From contig JAFMBY010000004.1 in assembly GCA_017858135.1 (NCBI GenBank), forward strand, positions 1 through 57,993: 57,993 nucleotides of DNA. The letters run 5' to 3'. The stretch's first letter is position 1. Each line of letters opens with the position of its first letter. The notes under the pieces were generated by a model that searched no databases, was not told where the DNA came from, and worked only from the letters and a program-made list of their open reading frames with translations. Source of the DNA: Porticoccaceae bacterium (GTDB lineage Bacteria; Pseudomonadota; Gammaproteobacteria; Pseudomonadales; Porticoccaceae). Below, piece after piece: positions 29,845 to 41,049 of the stretch. A program made the translations under genes and the position numbers.

Positions 29845-30672
29845 TTAAGCGCCATCTGCTGGCGTACTGCCAGCATAACCCAGTTTGCTTAACAGCCAGC
29901 GCGCGGGGGCATAGAAACTAAACCCAGCGGCCAGAGCAAATAGAATGCGCGGCGGATCAATGGTGATCACAACAAAGCCCATCACCACCGATAAAATCAC
30001 CATAAACGGGACTTTGCCACGCAGGTCGATCTCTTTAAAACTCGGGTATTTAAGATTGGATACCATCAACAGACCAGCAACAGCAGTGAGTAGAGCGCCA
30101 GTCACCGACAACCAGAGCGAGGCATCAAGTTCATAGGTGGACCAAACAAACCCCGCTACCAGCGCAGCTGCCGCGGGGCTGGGCAAGCCGGTAAAGGTTT
30201 TTTTGTCTGCCAGTTCCGCCTGCACATTAAAGCGTGCAAGACGCAGCGCAGCGCAGGAGGCATAGACGAACGCTGCCGCCAAACCGACCTTGCCGAGATC
30301 ACTGACACCCCAGCCATAGGCGACCACCGCCGGCGCAACACCAAAAGAAACCATATCGGAGAGACTGTCATACTGCACGCCAAAATCACTCTGAGTGTTG
30401 GTCATACGTGCGACGCGACCATCTAAACCGTCAAATAACATAGCGGCAAAAATCGCCATAGCAGCCCATTCATAGCTGCCACTAAAACCGGACAACACAG
30501 CGTAGAAACCACCGAACAAGGCACCAGTAGTGAGAAGATTAGGCAGCAAGTAGATACCTTTGCGACGCGTCGGGACGTCATCCGACGCAGGCGTCTTGAG
30601 ATTGACGACATTCTCTGTAGTATCGGCTTTTTTATTCATACTGTGGTGCTCAAAGGACTGCTGTCGGCGCAT
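29845..30672 (-). CDS. pssA: CDP-diacylglycerol--serine O-phosphatidyltransferase
   Basis: LLPNLLTTGALFGGFYAV; DGLDGRVARMTNTQSDFGVQYDSLSD. Confidence 0.95.
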   Translation of the reverse strand: MRRQQSFEHHSMNKKADTTENVVNLKTPASDDVPTRRKGIYLLPNLLTTGALFGGFYAVLSGFSGSYEWAAMAIFAAMLFDGLDGRVARMTNTQSDFGVQYDSLSDMVSFGVAPAVVAYGWGVSDLGKVGLAAAFVYASCAALRLARFNVQAELADKKTFTGLPSPAAAALVAGFVWSTYELDASLWLSVTGALLTAVAGLLMVSNLKYPSFKEIDLRGKVPFMVILSVVMGFVVITIDPPRILFALAAGFSFYAPARWLLSKLGYAGSTPADGA

Positions 30673-30681
30673 TATAGGCCT

Positions 30682-31467
30682 TTAATCATCCAAATAGCAG
30701 CTGTGCATTTTATCTAAATCAGCAACAGACAAACCCAGAGCACTGGTCAAGTAGGTCTTCACATCGCCATAGCGCTCATCAATCGCCTCAAGGAAAGCGA
30801 CAATATTGTCCTCGTGTACAGAACAGTAGGGAATCAGCCAGTCGCGATCCCATTGCTCAACCTTGGCGTCACGCAGATGACCTTCGACAATTTCGATTAG
30901 GGCATCCGAATCATAGTGCTTAATGGTAAGCATGTAGTCGTCGACAATAGTCTGTCGTGGCACATCCAGCGCCGAGAGTATGAGTGCCGCGGCCATGCCG
31001 GTGCGATCTTTGCCGGCCGAACAATGGAATACCGAGGCGTTGTCTGCGTTATCGACAATGTGACGCATAAAACGACTAAACGCAGGAATCACCACGTCAA
31101 TGCAGGAGCGATAGGAATTGACCACTAACTGATGCGAGGAGTCTGCGGTTAGTTGACCATCAAACAAGAACTCCCAAAAACGCGAAATATCACCAATAGA
31201 GATCTGGTAGTCATCGATAAATTCGGCACGCACCGCACAGCTAGGCGACTGAGCTTGCTCCTCCGAACGACGAAAGTCATGAATTTTACTGACGCCTATC
31301 GCCTCTAGGGTATCCAGATCACTGTCGCTGAGACGCGCCAGATGCCCACAGCGCATAATTTTTCGCCACTTAACGGTGCGACCCTGACTATTGCTGTAAC
31401 CGCCAATATCGCGAAAGTTAATCCCGCCATCGAGAGCGACTACTCGGGTCTTGTTATCTGCTGCCAT
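30682..31467 (-). CDS. Tyrosine-protein phosphatase family protein
   Basis: NFRDIGGYSNSQGRTVKWRKIMRCGHLARLSDSD; active-site VFHCSAGKDRTGMAAALIL. Confidence 0.93.
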   Translation of the reverse strand: MAADNKTRVVALDGGINFRDIGGYSNSQGRTVKWRKIMRCGHLARLSDSDLDTLEAIGVSKIHDFRRSEEQAQSPSCAVRAEFIDDYQISIGDISRFWEFLFDGQLTADSSHQLVVNSYRSCIDVVIPAFSRFMRHIVDNADNASVFHCSAGKDRTGMAAALILSALDVPRQTIVDDYMLTIKHYDSDALIEIVEGHLRDAKVEQWDRDWLIPYCSVHEDNIVAFLEAIDERYGDVKTYLTSALGLSVADLDKMHSCYLDD

Positions 31468-31520
31468 AATTACCCGCTTCCTACCTTTATTCTGTTGCTA
31501 CTAGTTACGCCTCTAAAACT

Positions 31521-31549
31521 TAAACGGCCCACTGGTCAGCGGGCCGCTT
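31521..31549 (-). terminator. Probable terminator after the acetolactate synthase small subunit
   Basis: Minus-strand CGGCCC-N10-GGGCCG then TTTAAG. Confidence 0.55.
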
Positions 31550-31574
31550 TAGCTGTTAAACCTCGGAATTGAGA

Positions 31575-32069
31575 CTAGACGCGTAAAAATTTATCACCTC
31601 GGGAGATGCCCGAAACGCCACTTCTGACCACTTCCATAATCCCCATGTCGCCTACGGCTTCAATAAAGGCATCAAGCTTTTCACTGTCGCCCGCCAGTTG
31701 CACGGTGTAGGTTGCTGGTGTCACATCAATAATATGGCCGCGGAAAATTTCCACACAGCTCTTTAGCTCGCGACGAATATCACTGTCCGTGGCTTTGATT
31801 TTAACCAGCATGAGTTCGCGCTCAATGTGCGCGCCCTCAGATAAATTGACGACCTTAATGGTGTCGATCAACTTATGGAGCTGCTTAACAATCTGTTCCA
31901 CCATGTGATCGTCACCCTGGGTCGTCAGTGTTAAACGCGACAAGGTATCGTCATCGGTCGGGGCGACAGTCAATGTGTCAATGTTGTAACCGCGCTGAGC
32001 GAAAAGACCCACTACTCTCGACAGTGCGCCTGATTCGTTTTCCATCAGAATAGAGATTATCCGTTTCAT
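31575..32069 (-). CDS. ilvH: Acetolactate synthase small subunit
   Basis: [40 protein letters not shown]. Confidence 0.97.
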   Translation of the reverse strand: MKRIISILMENESGALSRVVGLFAQRGYNIDTLTVAPTDDDTLSRLTLTTQGDDHMVEQIVKQLHKLIDTIKVVNLSEGAHIERELMLVKIKATDSDIRRELKSCVEIFRGHIIDVTPATYTVQLAGDSEKLDAFIEAVGDMGIMEVVRSGVSGISRGDKFLRV

Positions 32070-33805
32070 TAGGTTCTCTCCGTCTTGTTTAACCAGAGGT
32101 CACGCATCGAGCCACCCGGCATTTGCATTGGGTAGACATGCTCAGCACGATCTACATCGATATCCATAAACACCACCCGATCTTTCATCGCAAAGCACTC
32201 ACGCATCTTCTCTTCGAGTTCATCAATATGGGTTATTTTCATACCAACATGGCCATAGGCCTCAGCCAACTTAACAAAATCTGGCAGTGAATCCTCATAG
32301 ACACTCTCTGAGTAGCGGCTGCTGTAGTTCATGTCCTGCCACTGGCGCACCATGCCCAGCGCAGCATTGTTGAGATTGATAATCTTGACCGGCAAATTAT
32401 GCTGACTACAGGTCGACAGCTCCTGAATATTCATCTGGATACTGCCTTCGCCAGTGACACAGGCAACATCGGTATCCGGAAACGCCAGTTTACAACCCAT
32501 CGCCGCCGGCAATCCAAAGCCCATGGTGCCGAGACCACCGGAGTTAATCCAAGTGCGCGGCTTGTCGAACAGATAGTACTGCGCGGCAAACATCTGATGC
32601 TGACCCACATCGGAGGTCACAATCGCCCTGCCATTGGTCACTTTGTAGAGCATTTTGATGACGTCTTGCGGCTTGATACAGTTGCCCGAGCTCTCTTCAT
32701 AGCGCGACGCGGTATAGATACCTTTGTCCGCGCGCCACTGATTAATCTGCTGCCACCATTCAGCGATAGCGTCGCTGTCAGGAGTGGTTTCAGACTGCTC
32801 TATCAGACCCAACATCTCCGGCAGAACCGAATTACAGGTGCCGACAATCGGAATATGGGCATCGATATTTTTCGACACCGAGGTCGGATCGACATCGATA
32901 TGAATAATCGTCGCATGGGGACAGAACTTGTCCAGATCATTAGTCACGCGATCATCAAAGCGCGCGCCGATAGCAAAGATAACATCGGCATGGTGCATCG
33001 CCGTATTCGCTTCGTAGGTGCCATGCATACCGAGCATACCCAAATATTGGGGATCCGTGCCGGGATAGCCACCGAGACCCATCAGTGTATTAGTAACTGG
33101 ATAGTTGAGCTTTTTCGCCAGCGCAATCAGATGCTCCGACGCATTGTCGATCACCACGCCACCACCGGTGTAAAGCACCGGGCGCTTGGCACCGATCAAT
33201 GTCTTAACCGCGCGTCTGATCTGCCCGCGATGGCCCTTATCCGTGGGCTGATAAGAACGCATTTTGACCTCATCAGGATAGTCATAAGGCACTTTATAAC
33301 TAGGATCGGTAACGTCCTTCGGGATATCAACCACCACTGGTCCAGGACGACCAGTGGCAGCAATGTAATAGGCCTTGGCAATCGTCTCGGCAATATCTTC
33401 AGCGCGAGTCACCAGAAAGCTGTGTTTTACAATCGGGCGCGACACACCGACCATGTCGGTTTCTTGGAATGCATCCTGACCAATTTTACTCAGCGGCACC
33501 TGCCCAGAAATAACCACCATCGGAATGGAGTCCATAAAGGCGGTGGCAATACCGGTGATAGCATTGGTTGCGCCGGGACCAGAGGTCACCAGCGCTGTAC
33601 CCACTTCACCAGTGGCGCGCGAGTAGCCATCGGCGGCATGCACTGCAGCCTGCTCATGGCGAACCAACAAATGATGGACGTCTTCCTGTCGATACAGGGC
33701 GTCATAAATGTGCAGCGCAGCACCGCCGGGGTAACCCCAGACATGCTTAATACCTGCATCTTTTAAAGCGCGGATAACAATTTCACCGCCGGATAAGAGT
33801 TCCAC
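32069..33805 (-). CDS. ilvI: Acetolactate synthase large subunit
   Basis: [32 protein letters not shown] motif [14 protein letters not shown]. Confidence 0.97.
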   Translation of the reverse strand: MELLSGGEIVIRALKDAGIKHVWGYPGGAALHIYDALYRQEDVHHLLVRHEQAAVHAADGYSRATGEVGTALVTSGPGATNAITGIATAFMDSIPMVVISGQVPLSKIGQDAFQETDMVGVSRPIVKHSFLVTRAEDIAETIAKAYYIAATGRPGPVVVDIPKDVTDPSYKVPYDYPDEVKMRSYQPTDKGHRGQIRRAVKTLIGAKRPVLYTGGGVVIDNASEHLIALAKKLNYPVTNTLMGLGGYPGTDPQYLGMLGMHGTYEANTAMHHADVIFAIGARFDDRVTNDLDKFCPHATIIHIDVDPTSVSKNIDAHIPIVGTCNSVLPEMLGLIEQSETTPDSDAIAEWWQQINQWRADKGIYTASRYEESSGNCIKPQDVIKMLYKVTNGRAIVTSDVGQHQMFAAQYYLFDKPRTWINSGGLGTMGFGLPAAMGCKLAFPDTDVACVTGEGSIQMNIQELSTCSQHNLPVKIINLNNAALGMVRQWQDMNYSSRYSESVYEDSLPDFVKLAEAYGHVGMKITHIDELEEKMRECFAMKDRVVFMDIDVDRAEHVYPMQMPGGSMRDLWLNKTERT

Positions 33806-34233
33806 AATAATTCCTCGTCACTGTTTAATGGCAGGACGGTTCTCAGTGGCAAACGGCTGATACATCAAGATAGATTCCGCGAATGCGGCAACTTTCAGTC
33901 ACACTGGTAAGTGTTGATGACTGTCATCGGTGCTTGTGACTCTTGAAAAGTCAGGCTATTGGTAAATAGCTGCACCATCTGTGTCGATGACCAGCGGCAT
34001 GGATAACGCCAACCTGGTACTGGGTCCAAATTTCTGCATCAATACGTACAGAACGGTGACAATTTAACACTTCTTGCTGATTAGTCAATGGAAAGATCGC
34101 CGCTGCCCTACTCCACAGACGGAAGTGCATGCCCCTTACAACGAAGAAAAACTGGCACTGAGAGTTCAGATAGAACACTATATTGACAGGCGCGGCAGGC
34201 AAAAATAATCAAAAAAGGATCGGGGGTTTATAG

Positions 34234-35916
34234 ATGGGAAACGTTAACTGGACTGCTATTACGGTTTTATCAATCGCACTATTGCTCAGTGTAATGACTG
34301 GCTGCTCGAAGCAGCAAAGTACACCCCAGTTGGTCATCGAAAATATCAACGGCTATACCTTTGACAATAAGCGCCAACTTCAGCAGTTCAAAACACTGGT
34401 TGTACAAGATGGCAGGGTACTGGCCACCGGCGACAGACAACTTGCCGATAACTACCCCAATGCTGAGAAAATTGATGGCCAGGGGAAAACCCTGATACCA
34501 GGCATTATTGACGCCCACGGCCATATCTCGAGTCTCGGCTTCACACTGTTAAGTGTCGATGTTCGCGGACTGCAATCAGCTCAGCAAGCCGCCGAAAAAG
34601 TCGCCGACTACGCCGCGCAACAATCCCAACTGCAATGGATCAAAGGTCGTGGTTGGAATCAGGTGCTGTGGCCAAATCAGCAGTTCCCAACCGCAGTACT
34701 ACTGGACCAATTTGTCGATGACCGTCCGGTGTGGCTCGAGCGTATTGATGGCCATGCCGGTTGGGCAAACAGTGCCGCAATGCGCTTGGCGGGCATTGAT
34801 GCCAACACGGTTTCGCCAGCTGGTGGCGAAATTCTCCGCGATGCCGAGGGCAACCCCAGCGGCGTGTTTATCGACAACGCCATGAACCTGATCAATCAGG
34901 CGATACCGAGCCCGGATGAAGCTGAAATTAGCTTAGCGCTGGATGCTGTCAGCCAACATCTTCTCCGTCTCGGAATCACCTCAACCCATGATGCTGGCGT
35001 CAGTGCCGCAGAGCATGTGCTCTACCGCAAACTGGCGGACAGCGGCGCCATGAAAGTGCGCCTTTACGGGATGATCTCTTCCACTGATCCCGAGCTTAAA
35101 AACATTCTCAGTGCTGGACACAGTTCTGACAGTAATGATTTGTACACCGCACGCAGTATTAAAATTTACACTGATGGCGCTCTGGGTAGCCGCGGTGCTG
35201 CAATGTTACGGCCTTATCAAGACCGTCCTGATCACAGCGGGCTTCTGCTTACTACGGAGGCACAACTGCGACAGCTGTTCAGTCTTGCCATCGCCGCCGA
35301 ATTTCAGGTCGCTATTCACGCCATCGGCGATAAGGGCAACCGCATTGCGCTGGATGAGATAGAGCATGCCTATGCTACTGTCGGTGGCCGCCATTTACGC
35401 CACCGCATTGAGCACTCACAGGTCGTCGCGCTGTCCGATATTCCGCGCTTTAAAGTCCTCGACGTCATCCCCTCCATGCAACCTACTCACGCTACCAGCG
35501 ACATGAATATGGCCGAGGATAGGATTGGCGCCGAACGCTTAAAAGGTGCCTATGCCTGGCGCACATTTCTCAACCAAGGCAGCCGCTTGGTCTCCGGCTC
35601 CGACTTTCCCGTTGAACTGGCAAACCCTTTCGACGGTATTCACGCCGCCGTGACACGACAGAACAAAAGCAATCAACCTGAGGGCGGCTGGATTGCCGAA
35701 GAGGCGATAACTATAGAGGAGACTATGCGCAGCTTCAGCATTGATGCCGCCTGGGCCGCTCATCAGGAAGACAGGCTCGGCGGGCTGACTGCGGGGAAGT
35801 GGGCCGATTTTATTTTGCTCGACCAAGATATCTACCAGATTGCCTCAGAGGACTTATGGAAAACTGAGGTACTGGAAACCTGGCTGGCCGGCAAGCGGGT
35901 ATTTAAAGCAGAATAA
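34234..35916 (+). CDS. Amidohydrolase (YtcJ-like), predicted lipoprotein
   Basis: Lipobox SVMTGC; DAHGHISSLG; IKIYTDGALGSRGAAML; HRIEHSQVV; GSDFPVE. Confidence 0.92.
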   Translation: MGNVNWTAITVLSIALLLSVMTGCSKQQSTPQLVIENINGYTFDNKRQLQQFKTLVVQDGRVLATGDRQLADNYPNAEKIDGQGKTLIPGIIDAHGHISSLGFTLLSVDVRGLQSAQQAAEKVADYAAQQSQLQWIKGRGWNQVLWPNQQFPTAVLLDQFVDDRPVWLERIDGHAGWANSAAMRLAGIDANTVSPAGGEILRDAEGNPSGVFIDNAMNLINQAIPSPDEAEISLALDAVSQHLLRLGITSTHDAGVSAAEHVLYRKLADSGAMKVRLYGMISSTDPELKNILSAGHSSDSNDLYTARSIKIYTDGALGSRGAAMLRPYQDRPDHSGLLLTTEAQLRQLFSLAIAAEFQVAIHAIGDKGNRIALDEIEHAYATVGGRHLRHRIEHSQVVALSDIPRFKVLDVIPSMQPTHATSDMNMAEDRIGAERLKGAYAWRTFLNQGSRLVSGSDFPVELANPFDGIHAAVTRQNKSNQPEGGWIAEEAITIEETMRSFSIDAAWAAHQEDRLGGLTAGKWADFILLDQDIYQIASEDLWKTEVLETWLAGKRVFKAE

Positions 35917-35969
35917 CCAGCACTCGAAAATGGTGGGTGACACTCTAACGCCCGATCAAACCTGGAGGT

Positions 35970-36353
35970 CTACCCCGCCAATTGTACTGGAATCGTGTTG
36001 GCACTGCGCTCAACGCTATTATCCTGATTGAGATAGACCAATTTGGGCTTGTGCTCAGCGGCCTCCTGCTCAGAGAACTGACCGTAGCTGGCAATGATAA
36101 TGCGATCGCCAACCTGGCACTTGCGCGCTGCGCCGCCGTTCATGGAAATAATCCCGGAACCGGCCTCGGCAACAATCACATAGGTAGTGAAACGCTCACC
36201 ATTAGTGACATTGTAAATATCAATTTGCTCGAATTCCTGCATGCCAGAGAGCTTTAGTAGGTCTGCATCGATGGCACATGAACCGTCGTACCAAAGCTCG
36301 GCCTGAGTAACAGACCCCATATGCAATTTGGCTTTCAGGTAAGTAGACAACAT
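35970..36353 (-). CDS. panD: Aspartate 1-decarboxylase
   Basis: [25 protein letters not shown], with the Gly-Ser self-cleavage site. Confidence 0.97.
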   Translation of the reverse strand: MLSTYLKAKLHMGSVTQAELWYDGSCAIDADLLKLSGMQEFEQIDIYNVTNGERFTTYVIVAEAGSGIISMNGGAARKCQVGDRIIIASYGQFSEQEAAEHKPKLVYLNQDNSVERSANTIPVQLAG

Positions 36354-36386
36354 CCGTACGCTCCTAAATAATTTTACCCGTCAGTC

Positions 36387-37238
36387 TCAGTCGAGGCGAA
36401 TGCTCAGGTTATCAATCAATCTTGCCGCATCAGTAAACATAGCACCCAACACGGTAATTTCCAGATCATCCTCTGCCGCCGGATACAACGTTTTGCTATT
36501 GCTCACGGTAATATAATCGGTCTTAAAGCCAGCGCTGGCGATACGCTCTACAGCCACAGCTTCCAGCTCGCGAAAATTGCGTGCGCCGCCTTGAATCTGT
36601 TGTGCGATCCACTCCAGACTCTCTTTCAGCACCACCACCTTGGGACGCTCCTGCTCAGTGATATAGCTGTTGCGAGAACTCATAGCAAGACCGTCTGCTT
36701 CGCGATGAATCGGTGCTGCCGTAATCTGCACCGGCATACAGAGATCTTCCGCCATACGTCTAATCACGGCCAACTGCTGGTAATCCTTGATACCGAAGAT
36801 GGCCTCATCAGGCTGCACAATATTAAATAATTTAGTCACCACGGTCGTCACACCTTCAAAGTGACCTGGACGGCTGGCGCCACACAATACATCGGTCATG
36901 GTTGGGCAGATAACGCGACTCTGGGTATCCAGTCCGTTGGGGTACATCTCTGAATCATCCGGATGAAAAAGGTAATCGCAGCCCGCAGCTGCCAGCTGAT
37001 CGCAATCACTCTGATAGGTGCGCGGATATTTATCCCAATCCTCATTGAGGCCAAACTGCAGTGCATTGACAAAGATTGAGCAAACTACAATGTCGCAGCT
37101 GCCACGCGCCTGTTCAATTAGTGCCAGATGGCCCTGGTGCAGATTGCCCATGGTCGGAACAAAGCCAATACGCAATCCTTCACGGCGGTGAATAGTCAAT
37201 ACATCTCGAAGACCACTGACGGTGTGGAAAACTCTCAT
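36387..37238 (-). CDS. panC: Pantothenate synthetase
   Basis: [46 protein letters not shown]. Confidence 0.97.
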   Translation of the reverse strand: MRVFHTVSGLRDVLTIHRREGLRIGFVPTMGNLHQGHLALIEQARGSCDIVVCSIFVNALQFGLNEDWDKYPRTYQSDCDQLAAAGCDYLFHPDDSEMYPNGLDTQSRVICPTMTDVLCGASRPGHFEGVTTVVTKLFNIVQPDEAIFGIKDYQQLAVIRRMAEDLCMPVQITAAPIHREADGLAMSSRNSYITEQERPKVVVLKESLEWIAQQIQGGARNFRELEAVAVERIASAGFKTDYITVSNSKTLYPAAEDDLEITVLGAMFTDAARLIDNLSIRLD

Positions 37239-37259
37239 GATCGATACCCTTTTGGAAAC

Positions 37260-38708
37260 TCAGTTGTCGGCGAAGTAGTCGCCAGCCAGATTTTCAAATC
37301 GCGTGTACTTGCCGAGGAACGCCAATCGACAGGTGCCGATCGGGCCATTACGTTGCTTGCCAATGATGATTTCGGCACTGCCCTTGTCGGGACTGTCTTC
37401 GTTGTAAACCTCATCGCGATAGAGAAATACGATCACATCGGCGTCCTGCTCAATGGCACCGGATTCACGGAGGTCTGAGTTAATTGGCCGCTTGTTGGGC
37501 CGCTGTTCAAGATTACGACTCAACTGCGAGAGTGCAATCATTGGGCACTCGTATTCGCGTGCGAGATTTTTCAGTTCACGTGAGATCTGCGAGATCTCCT
37601 GCACCCGCCCTTCCGAGGGATTGTTACCACTCATCAGCTGCAGGTAATCGACCATAATCAAGCCGGGCTGAGCCTGCTCGTAGAGCTTTTCAGTATCTGC
37701 AGGCGTGTCGGCACCGTGCTCCTGATGCCACGCCTGACGCAACTGCTCAACCCGCTCACGAGTAAACTGCTTGATTTGATTGCGCATTTCAAGCGGCGTA
37801 ATGCCTGAGGTGTCATCAATAAACAACGGGCGATCTTTCAGACGCTGCGCAGCGCTACTCAGGCGCGGCCAATCATCTTCAGTAAGATTACCGGAGCGCA
37901 TACGCGTCTGATCGATCTTGCCGATCGACGACAGCAATCGAATAATCAACTGATTGGCGGGCATCTCCAGTGAGAACACCAGCACCGGACGATTTTGATT
38001 CAAGGTCGCATACTCAACCATATTCATGGCAAATGCGGTCTTACCCATCGACGGTCGACCCGCGACAATCACCAGATCAGACTTTTGCCAACCAGAAGTC
38101 ATCTCGTCGAGATCTTTAAAGCCAGTGCCCATACCGGTGATATCGGCATCGTTTCTAAACAGCTCATCAAGGCGTTCAACTGCCTCTTTTAGCAGCGCAT
38201 TAACTTCTTTAAAGCCGCCTTTTTTCGGCCGATTTTCAATGATCTCCTGCAACCGACTCTCAGCTTCCGCGAGTAGCTTCGAACTGTCCCAGCCGAGCGG
38301 ATTATAGCCTTTACGCACCATCTCACTGGCCGCACCAATTAACTGGCGGACAATTGAGCGTTCGAGAACAATCTGTGTATAGGCTTGAATATTGGCCGAG
38401 CTTGGGGTGCTATGAGCGAGCTCAACCAGGTACTCAGCGCCACCAATACTGGCCAATTCATTACTGTTTTGCAGTGACTCACTGAGGGTGATGGCATCAA
38501 ACGGTTGGCCAGCTTCGGCCAGCTTGGACATGGCGTTAAAAATAAGCTGATGATCTTGACTGTAGAAATCGCTGTCAGACAATACCGTCGCGGTAGCATC
38601 AAAGGCATCATTTTTTAGCATCAAGCCGCCGAGTACAGCCTGTTCCGCCTCGATGGAATGCGGCAGCGGCTGACTGGCTGTAGGCTCTGCAAATAATGCT
38701 TCGTTCAT
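37260..38708 (-). CDS. dnaB: Replicative DNA helicase
   Basis: PHSIEAEQAVLGGLML; GRPSMGKTAFAMN; MVDYLQLM; SDLRESGAIEQDADVI. Confidence 0.97.
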   Translation of the reverse strand: MNEALFAEPTASQPLPHSIEAEQAVLGGLMLKNDAFDATATVLSDSDFYSQDHQLIFNAMSKLAEAGQPFDAITLSESLQNSNELASIGGAEYLVELAHSTPSSANIQAYTQIVLERSIVRQLIGAASEMVRKGYNPLGWDSSKLLAEAESRLQEIIENRPKKGGFKEVNALLKEAVERLDELFRNDADITGMGTGFKDLDEMTSGWQKSDLVIVAGRPSMGKTAFAMNMVEYATLNQNRPVLVFSLEMPANQLIIRLLSSIGKIDQTRMRSGNLTEDDWPRLSSAAQRLKDRPLFIDDTSGITPLEMRNQIKQFTRERVEQLRQAWHQEHGADTPADTEKLYEQAQPGLIMVDYLQLMSGNNPSEGRVQEISQISRELKNLAREYECPMIALSQLSRNLEQRPNKRPINSDLRESGAIEQDADVIVFLYRDEVYNEDSPDKGSAEIIIGKQRNGPIGTCRLAFLGKYTRFENLAGDYFADN

Positions 38709-38742
38709 ATTTTTAACTGATAACCTGTTTAGGGATGATACG

Positions 38743-38781
38743 AAAACGGCACTGCATCTTATTCAGAAGCAGTGCCGTTTT
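38743..38781 (-). terminator. Rho-independent terminator after rplI
   Basis: AAAACGGCACTGC-N13-GCAGTGCCGTTTT. Confidence 0.85.
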
Positions 38782-38811
38782 GCAATAAATTTACCCGGAT
38801 TGAGCGGGGAT

Positions 38812-39261
38812 TTATTCAGCTTCAACAACCACAGTGAAGTTTTGCGTCACATCCACGTGCAGCTGGCACTCAACACTGTACTCGCCGACAAAACGGATCG
38901 GGCCGTCAGGCATATTGATTTCGCTTTTATTGATATCGCCACCTGCAGCCGCGATTGCATCTTCCAACTCGCGAATACCAACCGAACCGAACAGCTTGCC
39001 CTCGTCGCCAGCAACCGCTGAGATAGTCAGCGTACCGATTGCAACCAGCGCCGCAGCGCGCGCTTCAGCTTCAGCCAACTTGGCCGCAGCATTGGCTTCG
39101 AGATCTGCGCGACGCAGTTCAAATTCAGCAATATTTGACTCTGTTGCAAACACAGCTTTACCCTGCGGGATCAGGTAGTTGCGACCGAAGCCAGCCTTTA
39201 CATTAGCCTTGTCACCAATACCGCCCAACTTACCGATCTTTTCTAACAGAATGACTTCCAT
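38812..39261 (-). CDS. rplI: 50S ribosomal protein L9
   Basis: MEVILLEKIGKLGGIGDKANVKAGFGRNYLIPQGKAVFAT. Confidence 0.98.
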   Translation of the reverse strand: MEVILLEKIGKLGGIGDKANVKAGFGRNYLIPQGKAVFATESNIAEFELRRADLEANAAAKLAEAEARAAALVAIGTLTISAVAGDEGKLFGSVGIRELEDAIAAAGGDINKSEINMPDGPIRFVGEYSVECQLHVDVTQNFTVVVEAE

Positions 39262-39287
39262 CTTAATATCCTCTTTTCATACTTGGC

Positions 39288-40157
39288 TCAAGGTTTGCGG
39301 TTTTTAAACGCCGCAAGACGAGAGCGTAAATTCAATATGCTATCAACCAATCCGAGGCCAACCAGCACAGTACCTGTTGGACCGATAAAAAACAGTCCAA
39401 AGTACATTAATCCAAGCCAATGCCCACCCCAGTTCATCAACGCCACACTTGAGTGAACCAATGCCACGCCAGCAATCAACAGCGGCAGTGACAACAACTC
39501 CATCCAAGGCGTGTATTCACGGGGCAACGCCACACCAGCAACAACAATCGCAAACAAGATAAGCGCAACACGCTGATCTAATCGAAAACCGTGGAATTCT
39601 TCGCGAAATCCACCGGGATTAAATAACAGCGCTTGCCACCATCTTGCAACAAACAAGCCACAGACCACAGTCAGAGCGATCATCCATGCCAATAAACCGA
39701 GCACAAATGTTCTGTCGGGAACCAGACTTAGCTCCTCCGACACACCAGCCTGCGCGCTAATTTGCGCAACAAGCTCAGCAACCTCTGCAACCACCTGATC
39801 GATATCCGCGCTAGCAACAAATCCGACAATCGAAACTGCTACAGCACTGCAGATACCTACTCCAATCAATGTCCACTGCCACGACACGGTCGTGCGTAAG
39901 ATATTCGCTGCGACAACTATAACAACCAGTGCCGCAGAGGGAGCCAGAGTCAACAGTGGGCTCATACTGCTGGTCAGATAAAGTGCCAACCAGGGCAGTA
40001 GCGCCCAAAGTGCGACAATCAATCCTTCCGAGCTATCTTTGCGAAGAGTGACCAGACCAATGGTAGCTGGGCTTATCAATGGCAATAAGCTGCCAAAGAC
40101 TGCCGCAGCACATGCCTGAACACGCCCACGCATAATTAACTCTGCCAGGGCTCGCAA
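39288..40157 (-). CDS. Multi-pass membrane protein of unknown function, between rplI and rpsR
   Basis: Hydrophobic segments throughout; intact ORF. Confidence 0.75.
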   Translation of the reverse strand: MRALAELIMRGRVQACAAAVFGSLLPLISPATIGLVTLRKDSSEGLIVALWALLPWLALYLTSSMSPLLTLAPSAALVVIVVAANILRTTVSWQWTLIGVGICSAVAVSIVGFVASADIDQVVAEVAELVAQISAQAGVSEELSLVPDRTFVLGLLAWMIALTVVCGLFVARWWQALLFNPGGFREEFHGFRLDQRVALILFAIVVAGVALPREYTPWMELLSLPLLIAGVALVHSSVALMNWGGHWLGLMYFGLFFIGPTGTVLVGLGLVDSILNLRSRLAAFKNRKP

Positions 40158-40172
40158 AGGATTTAACCTCTA

Positions 40173-40400
40173 TTACTTGTGGCTATCGGTGTACGGCAGC
40201 AACGCAATGTAACGAGCGCGTTTAATCGCTTCTGCCAATTCACGCTGATAACGCGCTTTAGTTCCGGTGATACGGCTCGGTACAATCTTGCCGCTCTCAG
40301 AAACATAGCCCTTCAAAGTATCTAAATCTTTGTAATCAATTTCCGGTGCGCCTTCGGCACTGAAACGACAAAACTTTCTACGACGTACGAACTTAGCCAT
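40173..40400 (-). CDS. rpsR: 30S ribosomal protein S18
   Basis: [17 protein letters not shown]...[29 protein letters not shown]. Confidence 0.98.
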   Translation of the reverse strand: MAKFVRRRKFCRFSAEGAPEIDYKDLDTLKGYVSESGKIVPSRITGTKARYQRELAEAIKRARYIALLPYTDSHK

Positions 40401-40900
40401 TATTCTTCTCCCTCGCTCTTCGCTGCTTCAACAACTTCCTCGGCTTCAACTGCAGGTTCTGCAGCGGCCTTGGCAGCTTCATCAGCGGCTTTGGCAGCAT
40501 CTTCAGCCGCTTTAGCTTCGTCTGCTTTGGCTTTCGCAGCATTGCGACGCTCGCGGGCTTCTTTGTCTGCTTTATCAGCATTCTCAGCTTTCATAATCGG
40601 CGATTCAACTGTGATAGCCTCGTCGCGACGAATAACCATGCTGCGCAAAACAGCATCGTTGTAACGGAAAGTAGAGTTAAGCTCGTCAAGGACTTCCTGA
40701 CCACATTCGACGTTCATCAGAATGTAGTGAGCTTTGTGAATTTTGTTGATTGGGTAAGCCAGCTGGCGGCGACCCCAGTCTTCTAGACGGTGGACCTTGC
40801 CTTCGCCTGCTTCAATAGAAGCAGAGTAACGCTCGATCATGCCGGAAACTTGCTCGCTCTGGTCCGGGTGAACCAGGAATACGATTTCGTAGTGACGCAT
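40400..40900 (-). CDS. rpsF: 30S ribosomal protein S6 with long acidic/alanine-rich C-terminal extension
   Basis: [52 protein letters not shown]. Confidence 0.97.
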   Translation of the reverse strand: MRHYEIVFLVHPDQSEQVSGMIERYSASIEAGEGKVHRLEDWGRRQLAYPINKIHKAHYILMNVECGQEVLDELNSTFRYNDAVLRSMVIRRDEAITVESPIMKAENADKADKEARERRNAAKAKADEAKAAEDAAKAADEAAKAAAEPAVEAEEVVEAAKSEGEE

Positions 40901-41049
40901 TGTATCTCCTCGTGGGTTAAACAGTCTCCTGCTAGCGCCTATCGGTCACTGCAGTGAGACAAGGAGTGCCTGAGCTATGCCCAGACGCTGTAAGGCGCGC
41001 TATTGTAGTGACTTGACCTGCCCGTTGCAACCGTCATTTTCGCGGCTTT

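Noticed and set aside
32399-33766. 455-aa ORF on the + strand, antisense to ilvI
   Set aside because: Fully overlaps a clearly conserved gene, has no recognisable domains, His/Arg-rich composition typical of antisense frames; most likely a codon-bias artefact.
33951-34202. 83-aa minus-strand ORF upstream of ilvI, considered as an ilv leader peptide
   Set aside because: No run of Ile/Val/Leu codons near its end and no clear terminator between it and ilvI; also overlaps the likely promoter region of the divergent amidohydrolase.
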